Shown here one piece after another: positions 1-12,010 of a stretch of DNA of 64,000 nt. The notes beneath the pieces are model-generated. The model saw only the letters and a list, made by a program, of their open reading frames with translations. It was not told where the DNA came from and did no database searches. The stretch comes from Castanea sativa. Its lineage: Eukaryota; Streptophyta; Magnoliopsida; Fagales; Fagaceae. The stretch spans positions 12,001,001-12,065,000 of the forward strand of contig NC_134013.1 of NCBI RefSeq assembly GCF_040712315.1. Reading direction: 5' to 3'. The first letter of the stretch is position 1. Each line of letters begins with the position of its first letter. The translations under genes and the position numbers were made by a program.

Positions 1-765
1 CTTGCTATATATGTACCATTCAATCATTCAATTTTTGGTCATTCAATCATCCATATATGTACCATTCAATTTTTCTTTTTACCATTTAAATTGATGGTCA
101 TTTTTGGATTCTTATAGTCTGTATGATTGATTCTTATTAATTATGCATATGTTTGCATTGCTGCCTGTCATGTTTTGCTCTCGAAAATAAATAAATAAAA
201 TAAAAACTTGGTGACTCTCAGTGGTTCATATTCTCTAGTTGTCGTTACGTATGACAGTACTCCTTGAAACTTGAAATGAATGGCAGTTGGGAAGTGGGAC
301 ACATATGAAAGCATCAGCTGAATTAGCCTGAGCTCAAAAACCAGAAGAAACAAAAAAAAGCCAAATCCACTCCCCTAAGGTGACTTCTCTCAAATTTTTG
401 TTCACTATTTTCTATCCTATTTTGTTTGAATTTCAGTTCTTGTTAATGAGTTTCATTTGCTAGAATTTTAGTCCTCTCTATTAATTAGTTACTTTGCTTT
501 TTTACAAAGTTTTGATCTTTAATAGTTTAGAGGTAGCACTTTCACTTTCAATGAATCTAAGAAATGACTGAAAATCTTGGTAAATTAAACTAGTTTGTGT
601 TTTGGATTGGTACTTACTCTTGGGCTTGATCTGGTTTGCTTGATTGTTCCTTTTGTAGTTGTGGCAATTGCTGCTAGTTAAGCAGCAAACTAGCAGTTAA
701 ACTTGTTACTGGTGAGATTGCTTATTAGGTTGATGTTATTTAGCTTTCTTATTTCTTGAGTTATA
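1..765. other. AT-rich region upstream of the GRF gene
   Basis: No convincing gene seen. An 18-bp stretch (ATATATGTACCATTCAAT) occurs at 7-24 and again at 53-70. The rest is AT-rich, low-complexity sequence that may include the promoter and 5' untranslated region of the gene that follows. Confidence 0.4.
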
Positions 766-819
766 TTGACGACTTACATATGCACCTTACCCTCTATTTT
801 TATTTTTCAAGAGAAAAAT

Positions 820-1405
820 ATGTTAATGTCGGAAACGAGTAACTATCTCTTTAGTTTTGATGGCCATTTTTGTGATGTTGACAACTGCATCATTAGGACG
901 TCCCTGCAACTTTATACATTTGGTAGGAGATTTTATAGTTGTCGCTATTGGTCACCAATAAATACCATATCCAAGTATTGGCAAAATATTTGTGTTGTGC
1001 GTTAAAGAACCAATTCGTTGTATTCCTGTTTATGTGTTGTATTGTATTGTGCAGGATGACGACCGTGCATGCAAGTTCTTCAAGTGGTTAGACACTAGCA
1101 TTTTTTGTATGCGTGGCACAGCAACAACACCTATAGTTATAGACAAATTCAAGCGATTGAAGCATACGGTGGAAGTTGCCAATGAAGAGCTGAAGCAAGC
1201 ACACGCCCTAACAGACGCAACATTGGAAAGGGAGCAAGTTGCAAAACGAAAGGCTGAAAGAGCCAAGGCTGCATGCATGATTTCTGTAGAGAAAGCAAAG
1301 AAGTTGACAATAGCTCTAGTAGTCTCCTGGGTTATGTTTCTAGTATTGCTTATCTTGTCTACTAGGTTTGGGGAAGTCAAAATCAATCAGATGTATTTGC
1401 CATAA
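820..1405 (+). CDS. GRF-type zinc-finger protein with C-terminal membrane helix (At4g04775-like)
   Basis: Two exons are read as coding: about 820-990 and 1055-1405. Exon 1 has the GRF signature: an HxC pair (the first Cys appears replaced by His), then RTS, then GRRFYSC. Exon 2 follows a good acceptor (TTGTGCAG, ending at 1054) and starts DDDRACKFFKW, where CKFFKW is the hallmark second half of the GRF finger. It continues through a charged helical, probably coiled-coil stretch to a hydrophobic segment (LTIALVVSWVMFLVLLIL) and stops at 1403-1405. This order matches small plant proteins of unknown function such as At4g04775. GRF fingers are thought to bind nucleic acid. The donor site of exon 1 is not certain; a GT near 990-993 keeps the frame. 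Such genes are often multiplied near transposons, and a Harbinger transposase lies 0.8 kb downstream. It could be a pseudogene. Confidence 0.6.
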
Positions 1406-1460
1406 TGGGATGTGTATGTATGTAATAATACAGACTTGTATTATTACATTTGTTTTGTAT

Positions 1461-1640
1461 GTTAATCGTACTATTGCAAGTAACAATTTATGATATGTAT
1501 GTAGTTGTACTTCTTAAAACAATGTGGAAACGTTTGATGGAGATAATGTTAATTGTACTATTGCAGGTAACAATTTATGATATGTATGTAGTTGTACTTC
1601 TTAAAACAATGTGGAGACGTTTGATGGAGATAATGTTAAT
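1461..1640 (+). repeat. 87-bp tandem duplication in the 3' flank of the GRF gene
   Basis: The segment beginning GTTAATCGTACTATTGCA at 1461 is repeated almost exactly at 1548, and a third copy starts at 1635 (GTTAATGG) but diverges at once. The open frame across it (1450-1755) is a product of the repeat, not a gene. A short AT-rich microsatellite follows near 1676-1712. Confidence 0.85.
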
Positions 1641-2173
1641 GGCCAAGTTGATGGAGATTGTAAGTTCTGCTGTTGTATATATGTGTCTATATATACATAT
1701 ATATATATATATTATTTATTTATCTATATACACTTTGCTAGCAATTGATAGTTAGGGTTCTTGATGTCTTTAAAACAAATTGAGGGTAGATTTTGTTTTC
1801 TTTATTTTTTTTTAATTCCTAGCAGATTACTGTTGCAATCTTAAAATCCATTGAGTTTATTTCTTGTTCAGATAAGATTGGACTCTATTCAGAAGTCCTC
1901 TGTAAGCTTGAAATCTACTATTGCAATACTGATGGGTTTCAAATTCATAAATCAAAGGTATTAGAATCAAGTTTTGTGAGCCATGAGTTCTGCTTACCAA
2001 CAAAAAATAACCATAAAACAAAATGGTAATTTGTGAACCATTACTTACGGTCCCCACAAAAAAAATTACCATAATGTTAATGGTATTTTCAACCATGCTA
2101 ATTTCTATTGTGATGAAAATAATAGTCACCATAATCAATTAAAGGGAATATAACTTCCGTAACAACTTCAATC

Positions 2174-3435
2174 CTACGATGGACGCATCCTACATATTAA
2201 TGTCGTGATATTGTTCCGAACTTCTTTCATCTTAGGTTCGTCTAGGTAAGAGACCACATGTGCCATTCCATCGTAATGACCTCCCTTGCTACTTCCATAT
2301 GTGCCCCGTGCAAAACACCCACGTTTAACGTCATTGTTTTCATGTGCTCTAATAAAATTGTGGAGAACCATTGTAGCAACAATAATATGATTTTGAGTGC
2401 ATATATGAAAGGGTGGAATACTTCCAAACTCCAAAAGTTTGTTCTATGACCGAACGAAGTGATGAATGGAGATAATTAAATTTCTCCTCTGGACAATGTA
2501 GCTCTTCACCTTGCTGAAAATCGGGGATGTGGTACCTCTCCCCCTTATATGGTGCAAGGAACCCTCTCTTCATAGGGTACCCTGAATCAACAAGATAATA
2601 CTTTCTTGCAAAAAAACATATTTATTACATTAGCATTTTCACTACATGATACATACTTTAATACTATAATTAAACTACATATTTACAAACCAGCTGGAGA
2701 TTTTGGGAAGTTGTCACTTTCATTATTGAGGCAACTTAAAATGATTCATGTGTCATGCATCGACCCTTCCCATCCAACACATGTGAGTGTGAATTTCATG
2801 TCAAAATCACATGCACACATGCAATTCGTTGTTGTGATCCCTTCCCTTCCTTTGTATGGGTGTTGCTCATCAACTGGTAAGACCACGGGGACCATCAATC
2901 GCACCAATGTAACCCTAACCATTTCCACAAAAATACCATGTGAAATGAAATACGTGGTACGCCCATAAAGATAAATTGAATAAAATCAAGTCAAGATACC
3001 AAATTCACAAAGTACCTTGAAATGTGGTCAATATTGTTCTGAATTGCGAATATGTGATGGCATGTTACGAAATGTAGGATCAGCATGCTTGATAATGTTT
3101 GCTACCATAACAATGGCTAACAACATAACTACTATGGCCACGTGTCAATGCACTGTCTCACCTGAATGTTGAAATCTATCTTTCACCATTCTGTTACCCA
3201 TGGCATTACCAAGTACCACCAATGTCATTACCTCAGACTCTTTCAAGCAAACTCTTTTGATACCGTCATATCTATACTGAGTGCGCAATGTATTACACAA
3301 TTGTCGAAACACATGGCTTGACATTCTAAAGACATTGCGACATTTCTGCTCATTTCCATTTAATGTGTACTGTACCCATTCATACCCTGTTTTTATATTT
3401 TTATGCATTGGTACTTTGGTCATATAGGTCTCCAC
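2174..3435 (-). pseudogene. PIF/Harbinger DDE transposase, decayed
   Basis: Read from high to low coordinates, pieces of a HARBI1-like nuclease appear in order. The N-terminal helical region is at 3435-3145, ending in FQHSGETVH. It runs into a stop, then on into a DPTFRNMP segment near 3060. The first catalytic region is about 2928-2746 (VDEQHPYKGREG, then CVGWEGSMHDT). The LVDSGYPMKRGFLAPYKG region follows at 2620-2540, then EEKFNYLHSSLRSVIEQTFG, and last the VLHNFIRAHE and DEP-MK C-terminal motifs. The IGAIDG motif upstream of VDEQHPY is in another frame, so there is a frameshift there. A second shift is near 2420, and an intron-like AT-rich stretch interrupts near 2606-2690. In PIF/Harbinger elements this enzyme cuts and inserts the element into TTA/TAA targets, together with a Myb-like partner; a candidate partner lies at 6.7-7.7 kb on the same strand. 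Confidence 0.85.
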
Positions 3436-5280
3436 CTAAGCTACGATACTTGCACATCCAGCTATATATGCTGTGAGTACAATGTCGTCATTCATCTCGA
3501 AGTCTGCATCCCTGCATATGTTACTGACTTTAATTGCATGTACAAAATATGAAGTGATACTATAATATGTAGGCTAAAAACAAGTTGTTAAACTTTATTG
3601 AACCTTTATTAATACTAGGCTCAAACTATGGTGGTACCAATAAATTAACAGTCCTAAAGCCTAGGCAGCAGTCTAATGTCTATTAAGTACCCTCACCAAC
3701 TCATGCAAGTAGAGTGTTTGAATTGAATTCATTGTCATGTGCTTCCATGAACTGATGGCTATGTTAATCAACTAGTTGCCAAACACCCAAAACAGATACC
3801 CCACTTAAATTTGGTTTGGATTGGTTAATTTTAATATGACCATATAGAGTTAAGTATATGCTTTCACGATTTCATCCAAGATTACTAAAAATTGTGTATT
3901 CACATCTAGAGGGGAAAGTATAGAACTCACTGGTGCTAGGAATCAGATGAGTCATTTAGCAAATCCGTCCTTATGTATATCTTGAGACTTCTTTCTTTTT
4001 CTGTCTGTGGAAAGCCAAGGACACTGGAAAATATGGCCTAATTTGAGACCTTTTGGAAGATTTAGAAATGCCTTTTCTGACCAATACACACATATTCACT
4101 AGTCAATTGGATATAAAGCAATACCACAACAATTTCGAGAATTCTTTTTTATTTTATTTTATTTATAAGTAAGAATGATATATACACCAAAAGGCTACTC
4201 TATAAATAAAAAGCACAGAGCACACCAACAATTACAAAAAAGAAGGAAAAGAGAGAAAAATTACCTTCTTGCTAGCAACTGGTAGAAGCAAAGTTGGCCA
4301 AAGAAAGTATGATATTATATAAGTAAATTTCGTAGCTGACTCTTAGATTGGAAATAACAGTTTCAAATAGTTCCAGAAACCTATAAGCAAATAAATTTTT
4401 TTTTTTTTAAAATCTTACTTCACATAAGCTACTTAGCAGAGGATTATTAAAGCTTAATTTGGTTGAATAGGCATTCATGTTGGCTATTCAAATGTGGCCA
4501 CAAAAAGCTTTGTTACACACTGATGTAGGACAAATTAGGGATTTGTCTACATTTAGTTGTGGTGGGGTTAGGGTAGGAAAGAAGAAGAATTAGAGAGAGT
4601 CTAGCAGGGCTGTTTAGGGACTGTGTGAACAGTACTCTGAACAGTAGGTCCTTACACTACACCAAAAAATAAATACATACAACAGGACATGCCTCAAACA
4701 TCTCTGGGCCCCTAGGTCTCTAAAACCCATTTGGACCAATATTTACTTGCTGATTTCTTTGGTGAACTATATCCTAATTCCATAGAAACAAATGAAAAAT
4801 CCTATGGAAACTTGAAATTATTACTAGACAAAACTAAGATGAGGAGGCTAAATCATATAACGAAACAAAATGTTACTTTAGCTTTTCAAGAAAAAAATCG
4901 TTTAGACATTAATGATCTGTTGGAGGAAAACTTGGATCTGGTTGAGGATTAGCTCTTCAATTCAATAGATACAAAAGTTCCAAACTTCAATCCAAGATTT
5001 GCGTGAAGAGTACTAGAAGCTAAAAAATAAACAGCAAGAAGGAAATGGTAAAAAACATTCTTTACAATCAGATGCTGGACAAATATACAGACACCAGAGA
5101 GATACAAACTAAACTATCATTATGGTTGGAACATAATGCAGTACTGGAAATTTTAGTCAACTTGTAAGGAACCTTATGGACAATTCTGATTACAGCAGTT
5201 AGTGGGGTCTGAATTTAATAAATGTCTGAATTTACTAATGTTCTTTTGACCATTTTCATCACTTAAGTTACAAATAGTTC
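3436..5280. other. Gene-poor AT-rich interval
   Basis: No recognisable gene. A 73-codon open frame at 4731-4952 (plus) has no family I recognise and no clear exon partners. Only poly-A/T runs (for example near 4396) and AT-rich DNA stand out. It may be internal sequence of a large PIF/Harbinger element, because transposase remains lie on one side and Myb-like remains on the other. Confidence 0.4.
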
Positions 5281-5497
5281 TTGCTAACTAAGGAATGTAC
5301 ACTAATTCAACACTTCATCAAACAACCTTTTTGCAAATATCAAACAACCTTTCATCACTTAAGTTACCCCAAATATCAAATAGTATCATTCCTATTTTGA
5401 AACACTTCATCAAACAATCTTTTTGCATCAACAAGTGAACTTGACTCGATCCCAACTCAAACACATTGCTAACTAAGGAATGTACACTGATTCAACA
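5281..5497 (+). repeat. Local direct repeat, 185 bp apart
   Basis: A 32-bp stretch starting TTGCTAACTAAGGAATGTAC at 5281-5312 recurs at 5466-5497 with one change. Between the copies, the phrase CACTTCATCAAACAA and its variants recur as well. It looks like decayed local duplication. The remaining DNA up to 6700 shows no gene. Confidence 0.7.
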
Positions 5498-6715
5498 TTA
5501 GAAAAACAACAAGAAACTAACACAATATTTTCTACCATATAATTCAACATAGTTGAAACTTATTTCAGCAAAATCATAGAGTAAAATTCTAAACAAACAG
5601 TTGGATGATCCAGACCAGAAAAAAACAATAAAGCAAAGCAAAATTAAACAATAAAAAAGAAAAGACAGAACTTTATGTCTGGGCATCCAAAATTGAGACC
5701 CAAGAATAGATATACACATACAGAATCCATGCATTTAACAAATTAAACTAGGTAGCTTCAGATACCCATTAGAGGGAAAAAAATGGAAACAAAGAAAAAG
5801 GTAGTTCTGAGGGGTTTAGTATATAAGCTTACATGTTGAAGACACGTCTAACATTTAAAAGTAAATAAATTTGAAAGCATTTAATACAAGATGGAAACAC
5901 TTATTGTCAAAAATAACATCATTAAACAATGGAAATCAAAAACAATTGAAAAAAAGAAATGAATTCTCACCACCAAGTCTAGCTTTGACATGAGCTTGGA
6001 AAGTTCATTAAAAATAATCCTGTCAACGTAAACACTATAGATTTTCAATAACTGAGAACAAAAAAAAAGTGCTCAATGATGTACCATTATAAATTTATAG
6101 AATTCAGATATTAGCCACACATAATCTGGAATGATAAAATTAATGCGCAGATAACAATCAGCACAGGTAGGGGGAAGCATCTGTGTGTGTAACTTGTATA
6201 ATTTTAACTGCAAGTTAAGCAGATCAGGTCACAGCACAACTCTACCAATCGGCTGATTAAACTGACTCCTCCACAGGGAAAAAAGAAAGAATGTTCACTA
6301 AACAACATAATGACAAACAGCAAGGTAGATGACAAGAAAACTTGCCCAAGCATATATTTCAAAAAATAATTTTAGGTAGTTTTATATTCAAACTATGGGG
6401 TAGACATTGATGCAATTAGAACTATGGTTTAATTAGTAACCATTGTCTTACTTACAGATGACAATTATAAACACTAGCAGAAGAAAAAGGAACAGGTAAG
6501 CATACATTAGATGACAATTAATTAGTAATCATTGTCTTACATACACACCCATGGTAAGCATATAGTTTGTGCCAATAAAAAAAAAAGAGTGCAACAGGTA
6601 CATAAAGAAAATCTGATTACTACAACACCAAGCCTAAGCAACCCTATCGAGACAATCCCCTTTCCTTCAGAGAAAATGAAACTGAGGTTCATTTGGTACT
6701 GCATCTCTAGCCACT

Positions 6716-7720
6716 TCAACTGGACCTCCTTCTTCTAAACATTAGCTGCAAAAATGTCCATAGCGTTTGGGTTTCCCATGAAGAAGCAAGTGCGCTGAAC
6801 ATATGAAGGCGATCACCCGATTGCACCCCAAGAAGACTTAATGCCATGTCCGTAATTGCTTGCATCTCATTAGCTGCTGCGGAAGCAAATGGTGTACGAG
6901 TACTTACACTTCTACTTTCAACAATAACATCTGAGATGTTCTTCAAAGAGTCGAACATCTCTTGCACAACTAAACGCTTTTTTCTTGGTTTCTTGCAAAT
7001 TCCACTGAAAATGTGGACACCACTTACCAAGCCTTTCCCCTTATTCACTATCGGTCCTGCCCTCGACAATGATGGGCCTTCAACCTTTATTGGGTCAACA
7101 TTCGTAGAGGGTTGACATTGGGAATCAACAAATTCTTTGCCTTCAGCAGAGTCCCTAGACCCTTCGGTGCATTCCATTGGTATTTCACCACTTGTGCAGA
7201 ATGCATTTTTCCCTGTTGCAACCATGCCTTCAAACATGATTTCCATGGACTTAACATTCGGCATGAGTTTAGTTTTAAAGGTTGACGCCTTAGGACATGC
7301 CTTCATGTGTAGAACCAGTAGTTAGAACACAATATAGTTGTAGACAATTGAGTTTTTCACAATGTTGTAAAGTGAATTAACCTCAAGCTTTCGGGTCCAC
7401 CACTCATCATTGGCCTCAATCTTCCCAGTTACAGGATCATAACCCAACACAATCTCACGCTCAAAACACTCCTTCCAAGCCTTCCACTGTTTTCTCAGAT
7501 GATCTCATTTGTTTTTAAACTGCGTGTGAGTCACCACTTTTCCCATTTCACCCAACTGCTTAATCACTGCATCAACCCTTTTCCTTCTAAAAAATCCTTC
7601 ATTCCTCTTGCCGACTAGGACTTGAGCAGCACACAAATCACAAAAAGCTTTTAGTTCCACTGGTTTTTTCCACCCAGTTCTCACATCATTACCACTGTCC
7701 TTCAATTTCCCCTTACCCAT
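6716..7720 (-). pseudogene. Myb/SANT-like protein of PIF/Harbinger type (ORF1 partner), broken
   Basis: Two exons can be placed. Exon 1 is 7720-7382 and ends GAG|GTTAAT. Exon 2 is 7300-6716 and follows ATGAAG, joining in phase as ...RKLE|ACPKAS. Exon 1 encodes the Myb/SANT-like region of plant L10-interacting-MYB and Harbinger ORF1 proteins: W-KPVELKAFCDLCAAQV, GFFRRKRVDAVIKQL, THTQFKNK, then DHLRKQWKAW and GYDPVTGKI. Exon 2 has the EIMFEGMVATGKNAF motif typical of the family and a variable tail. A TGA at 7505-7507 stands where the family has Trp (FKNK-W-DHLRKQ), so the reading frame is cut after 71 codons. In active PIF/Harbinger elements this protein binds the element ends and helps import or guide the transposase. 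Domesticated relatives exist, but the internal stop argues against function here. Confidence 0.75.
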
Positions 7721-9003
7721 TTTTTCTACAACTCCCTTCTATACTCATTGAGGCATTTCAACAAACAGTTCGAATGCATATCATAATCGATTTCGCAGGC
7801 CCACATGAAAAATGCAAAGTAAACTCACATAGTCCAAATACAACATAGGCAGGAAGAGAAATCCACATACTAGTGTCATGGAAAACACAAAAACCACACA
7901 CAAACGTTGAACACAAAAACCACAGATTAATTTCATGAAAAACACAAAAACCACACACCAACAGATCAAAGACTGATAAGTTAGACACAACTTACAGATA
8001 ACTGCAGAGACCCACAACGACGGCAACGACGTTCCAAGCGAAGAGAAGGTGGGCTCGAGCGAAGGAAAAACAGAGGGTGGGTTCATTTGTTACCGTGTTT
8101 CCTCTATTTTGATGGTTTTTTGGAGTGTGGTGGGTAGGTGCAATTCATTTCAGAGGAGGACAGAGCATTCACGTGCATTGATTCCATCACTGGCACATCA
8201 ATCTTCTTAATTCAATCATAACGACATTCTGAGGAAGTAGCCGTTGTAGACGAGAATCCAACTTCTGAGCATTTGTGATCCTTTGCCACTGTTTCGTGGG
8301 TGATGATGGGTGTAATACCAAAATGCACCGTTCAGCCTCTTCTCAAGTAGCAACACGTTTCTTCAACAGAATTAGGTCATGAATAGTACACGCATGGTTT
8401 GTTTTATTGAAATGGTGTGAATTGATGAAGAAAAAAGCTAGCGTTTTTCTTCAAGTCTTGGTGTTTAACGCGTCTCCACTGTAGCCTTGGGTCTCTCCTT
8501 TTGGAAACGCCAAACGCAAATGCGTAGAAAAAATATGTATCCAAAAGCGTACTTAATGTTTTAAACCGAGATTATAATACAATACATATCCAGAGTACAA
8601 TTACAAAATGGCATAATCTTTGTAGTTGTAGACTGAATTTATAAACATGATTCATAACTAGTTAATTGAACAAGCTGATAACTTTTATTGTGAAATAAAC
8701 CAAGGGTCTAAATTTTCCTAACTCAAACTATCTACACACGAACCTAAGATTACAATAAAAGTAGTGTGATGAATTTTTTATTATTATTTATTATTGTACA
8801 CCAAGTAAGATTGAATTACTTTACTATTTACTTAGTAGGATTAAATTTTTTATCCATGTGGCTAGGACGTCTTTAACTCTTCTAGAAAACAAGGTGATTA
8901 AGTGGATGCAGCAATAAAGTGTTATTCCTAAGTAGTATTAGGATAATATATTAATAAGTTGCTAGGATGGCTTTAACTCTTTTTTAAGAATCAAGACAAG
9001 TCT
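7721..9003. other. Upstream flank of the Myb-like gene and AT-rich spacer
   Basis: No gene seen. At 7880-7962 the phrase AACACAAAAACCACA recurs three times; it probably lies in the 5' flank of the Myb-like gene. Near 8500-8565 CGCAAATGCGTA and CCAAAAGCGTAC resemble Harbinger-type termini, but I could not find a matching opposite end. The part from 8860 is the left copy of a direct repeat discussed under the findings. Confidence 0.35.
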
Positions 9004-9006
9004 TTA

Positions 9007-10015
9007 GGGGTTGTTTGGTTTTTATGTTTCCATCATCCATAACTCAAAATAAGTGGGACCCACTCTAAGAAAGCTTGTTTGGCTGTGTTTCTTGTTTTTG
9101 TTTCCATCATTCAATTCTCTGATTTTTGAGTGATGAGTTATGGAAACTGAAAACACATTTTAGGTGTTTTTAGTTTCCAAAATGGCATTTTCGTAATTAA
9201 ACACACACAGAGGGACCCACTGTCAGAGCAACACACGTGAGGCGCTGCTTTTGATGGTCTCAGGCGCTACTTTCTTCTCCATTTTTCTTTCTTTTATCTC
9301 TCCTTTCTCTGGTCTTTGCTGCACTCCATTCAGTTCTTTCTTTCTCTCTCTCTCCCTCTCTCTCTCTTTTTTTTTTTTTTGTTCTTCATCCCAGAACCCA
9401 TTTGGTCTTCTCTGCAGTTCTTTTCTTCTTTTTTTTTTTTTTTGTGTGTGTTCTTCATCACAGAATATGTTTGGTCTTTGTTGCACTCCATGACTGGGTA
9501 AGGATAGGTTTGGATTTAGATTTGGGGTTTCAAAATACAAACATGAATGGGTTTCAAAATAGCCATTCCTTGAACAAACATGAATGGGTCACGAATGGAG
9601 GAATGGAGGAAATGGGTCACATTTCTTCAAAGGTCGTCGGCGCCGCTAGGTCACGACGGAGGAGATCGCGTCGCCATACACGTCGGAGAGATGGGTGTTG
9701 TTCACTAGTGACGCACCTGACGAGGCTAGGGAGCTTCTGAAATTTTTATGGGTTTGGGTTTGTGTTTTGGGAGAGATGGGTGTTATTGCTGCTGTTATTG
9801 TTGTTGTTGTTGTTGCTATTGCTGCTTTTGTTATTGTAGTTGAAGCTGATTTTGTTAACAGAAGGGTCTGACCACTTTACAAACATGGGTCCCACAAAAA
9901 AGTAGAAAAATTGAGTGATGAGAAGGTGAGTGAAGTATGCCAAACGGGTAGGTATAGAAAATTGGAGTATTTTAAATGATGAGTGATGAAAAAAAAAAAA
10001 AAACCAAACAGCCCC
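9007..10015. mobile_element. Tourist-like (PIF/Harbinger) MITE with TTA target duplication
   Basis: The left end reads GGGGTTGTTTGGTTTTT, and the right end read on the other strand is GGGGCTGTTTGGTTTTT. They are imperfect terminal inverted repeats. TTA sits directly outside both ends (9004-9006 and 10016-10018), the standard PIF/Harbinger target duplication. Inverted complementarity continues inward through ATGATGGAAAC-type motifs near both ends. The interior (9290-9450) is long pyrimidine tracts, and 9780-9840 is a GTT/GCT-rich stretch. No transposase is encoded, so it is non-autonomous; a related Tourist-like copy is at 41508-42438. Confidence 0.85.
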
Positions 10016-10105
10016 TTAACTATCTTCTAAAAAAGGTGATTAATAAGTGATTGCAGCAATAAAGTGTTGTTCTTAAGTACTAGGATAATCTATTAATACA
10101 GCAAT

Positions 10106-10530
10106 CTTCTTCTATATATATATATATATATTAATTTGAGAATCGCTCAAGATTGACCACAAAGTCTGAAGCATCAATTCCATTTTCACAACGTCAAATC
10201 AGTTATCTGTGAACAAATTCTTATTCTCATTGAAAAGTTATAATGGAGAATATATATATATATATTAATTTGAGAATCGCTCAAGATTGACCACAAAGTC
10301 TGAAGCATCAATTCCATTTTCACAACGTCAAATCAGTTATCTGTGAACAAATTCTTATTCTCATTGAAAAGTTATAATGGAGAATATATATATATATATA
10401 TATTAATTTGAGAATCGCTCAAGATTGACCACAAAGTCTGAAGCATCAATTCCATTTTCACAACGTCAAATCAGTTATCTGTGAACAAATTCTTATTCTC
10501 ATTGAAAAGTTATAATGGAGAATATATATG
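10106..10530 (+). repeat. Three tandem copies of a 134-138 bp unit separated by (AT)n
   Basis: Units begin with TTAATTTGAGAATCGCTCAA at 10131, 10265 and 10403, and each ends ...TTATAATGGAGAATATATA. The copies are almost identical and differ mainly in the length of the (AT)n bridge. This points to recent amplification, probably by unequal exchange at the AT microsatellite. No coding capacity. Confidence 0.95.
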
Positions 10531-11189
10531 TTCAGAGTGAAAATTCATACTCATCTCTTTTCACTGACTTTTGACTCGATGAATTTTCTCTCTTGGAATA
10601 GAGAGAAAATATAAATTTAGAATAAACTTCTGCATGTATTTTTTAGAGATAATTAGAAACATATACGTTAATATACTATTAACTGTATAGCTTGAATCCT
10701 TCCATCCTTAAACCCTTAAGTACTTCATGTATAGGAAAGTATCAATTAAACTATTAGACTTTTGTTTGTAATTATAGACATTGCTTATAATTATAGATTT
10801 TTTTTTTTTTATATATATATATTGGATAATTGGAAAACTTTGTCCACTCACCCCATTGGAGTTGTACATATCAAATGACCTAAAGATTTTTGTTAAGATA
10901 ATATATATGCGTGTATGAGTGTGTGTATTTTGGAACTGCATTAATTGAATAAAAGAGTCAACAAAAATGCAGAAAGCCTTACAAGCTTCTAAGGGGACTT
11001 TCGGAGCATCATGCTTATAACAATAAAAGTGACTTTTTGAGCCCAACAACAACTTTTGCAGCAAAGAAGGTTGCCGAATTTAAACTTCTTCTTAATCAAC
11101 TGAACCTACCCTGAAAAATGATTTAGTAAGTTCAAGGTTATTACAAATAATAGTATTAATAGGCCAGTCAAGTTGTTCACCATTAAGGC
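10531..11189. other. AT-rich spacer
   Basis: No gene or clear element seen. There is a poly-T plus (AT)n tract near 10799-10822. The minus-strand open frame 10708-11064 has low-complexity composition and no family features. Confidence 0.35.
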
Positions 11190-12010
11190 ATTAACTTTAA
11201 GATTGTCAACTCAAGTTTTATCCTCACCTTCTAGAACAACTCGCAACCAACTCTCCCTAGTAGCAACTTGTAAGAGCTTAGAGAAATGTCGTTGCCTTGG
11301 CCTACAAAGGAGAGCACATCTCATGCTAGCCCAAAATGTGAGTAACAAGAACTGTCTCTTGCCACCACTGCTAGGGTAGTTAAGTCATTTGTGAAAACTA
11401 CATCCACATTGAGTTTCACCATTCCTATAGGTGGGGATTGCATGACTTAGTTTCTTCAACTCTATTAAATACCTTTGTCTCCTCATTAGCAATAACCCAG
11501 GCATATTGTTGATCCTATTTTCCATGTTGTTAGTGATGGCAATAATATTCAGCTACTCGCTATTATGCACACACTAGTTCCTCAAACTCCAAAAAACGCC
11601 ACTATAGGCAGTGTTTTCTGCAGTGAAAGTGAAGGCCATATGTAGAGGGCACAAGGAAGCTTCCTCCCTATGAAGATGAGCATCTAAGTGTGTAAAAGGA
11701 TCTAGCACCAAATTAATAATGTCTTCATTTGAAATTATTAGGATCTCATGTCCCACTTGCCATCAAACCAAAATGACTTTGGCAACAGGACTTTTAAAGA
11801 ACAAAAGGGCACAAGACTCAATTATAGAAGCTCAAAGAGCACAACTTGGACCATCAATGACAATTCTTTTTGGAGGATTTCTCTAGTAGGTATGGAGTTG
11901 GAATTTATCCTCCAAAGCAGCGTTTTTATTATTTCATTTTCAGGAGCTTTGATCGATCTTCCAAAGTCTTTGCCAAGGTACATTAGTATTCGAGGAGGCC
12001 GTTAGATACT
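11190..12010 (-). pseudogene. LINE (non-LTR retrotransposon) 3' remnant: zf-RVT and RNase H-like regions
   Basis: On the minus strand, 12010-11900 reads WQRLWKIDQSS and LLWRIN in adjoining frames, the start of the zinc-binding reverse-transcriptase C-terminal region. Further down (11460-11340) a frame reads NPPPIGMVKLNVDVVF and then VVARDSSCYSHFGLA. This is the plant RNase H-like signature (W-PPP-G-KLN-D ... VARD) found at the end of LINE polyproteins and in derived host genes. Several frame changes and stops show decay. No upstream reverse transcriptase or target duplication was found. Confidence 0.6.

Noticed and set aside
9251..9540. Frames on both strands over 9251-9540
   Set aside because: They derive from long CT/T tracts inside a MITE (poly-Ser/Leu/Phe or poly-Glu/Lys/Arg).
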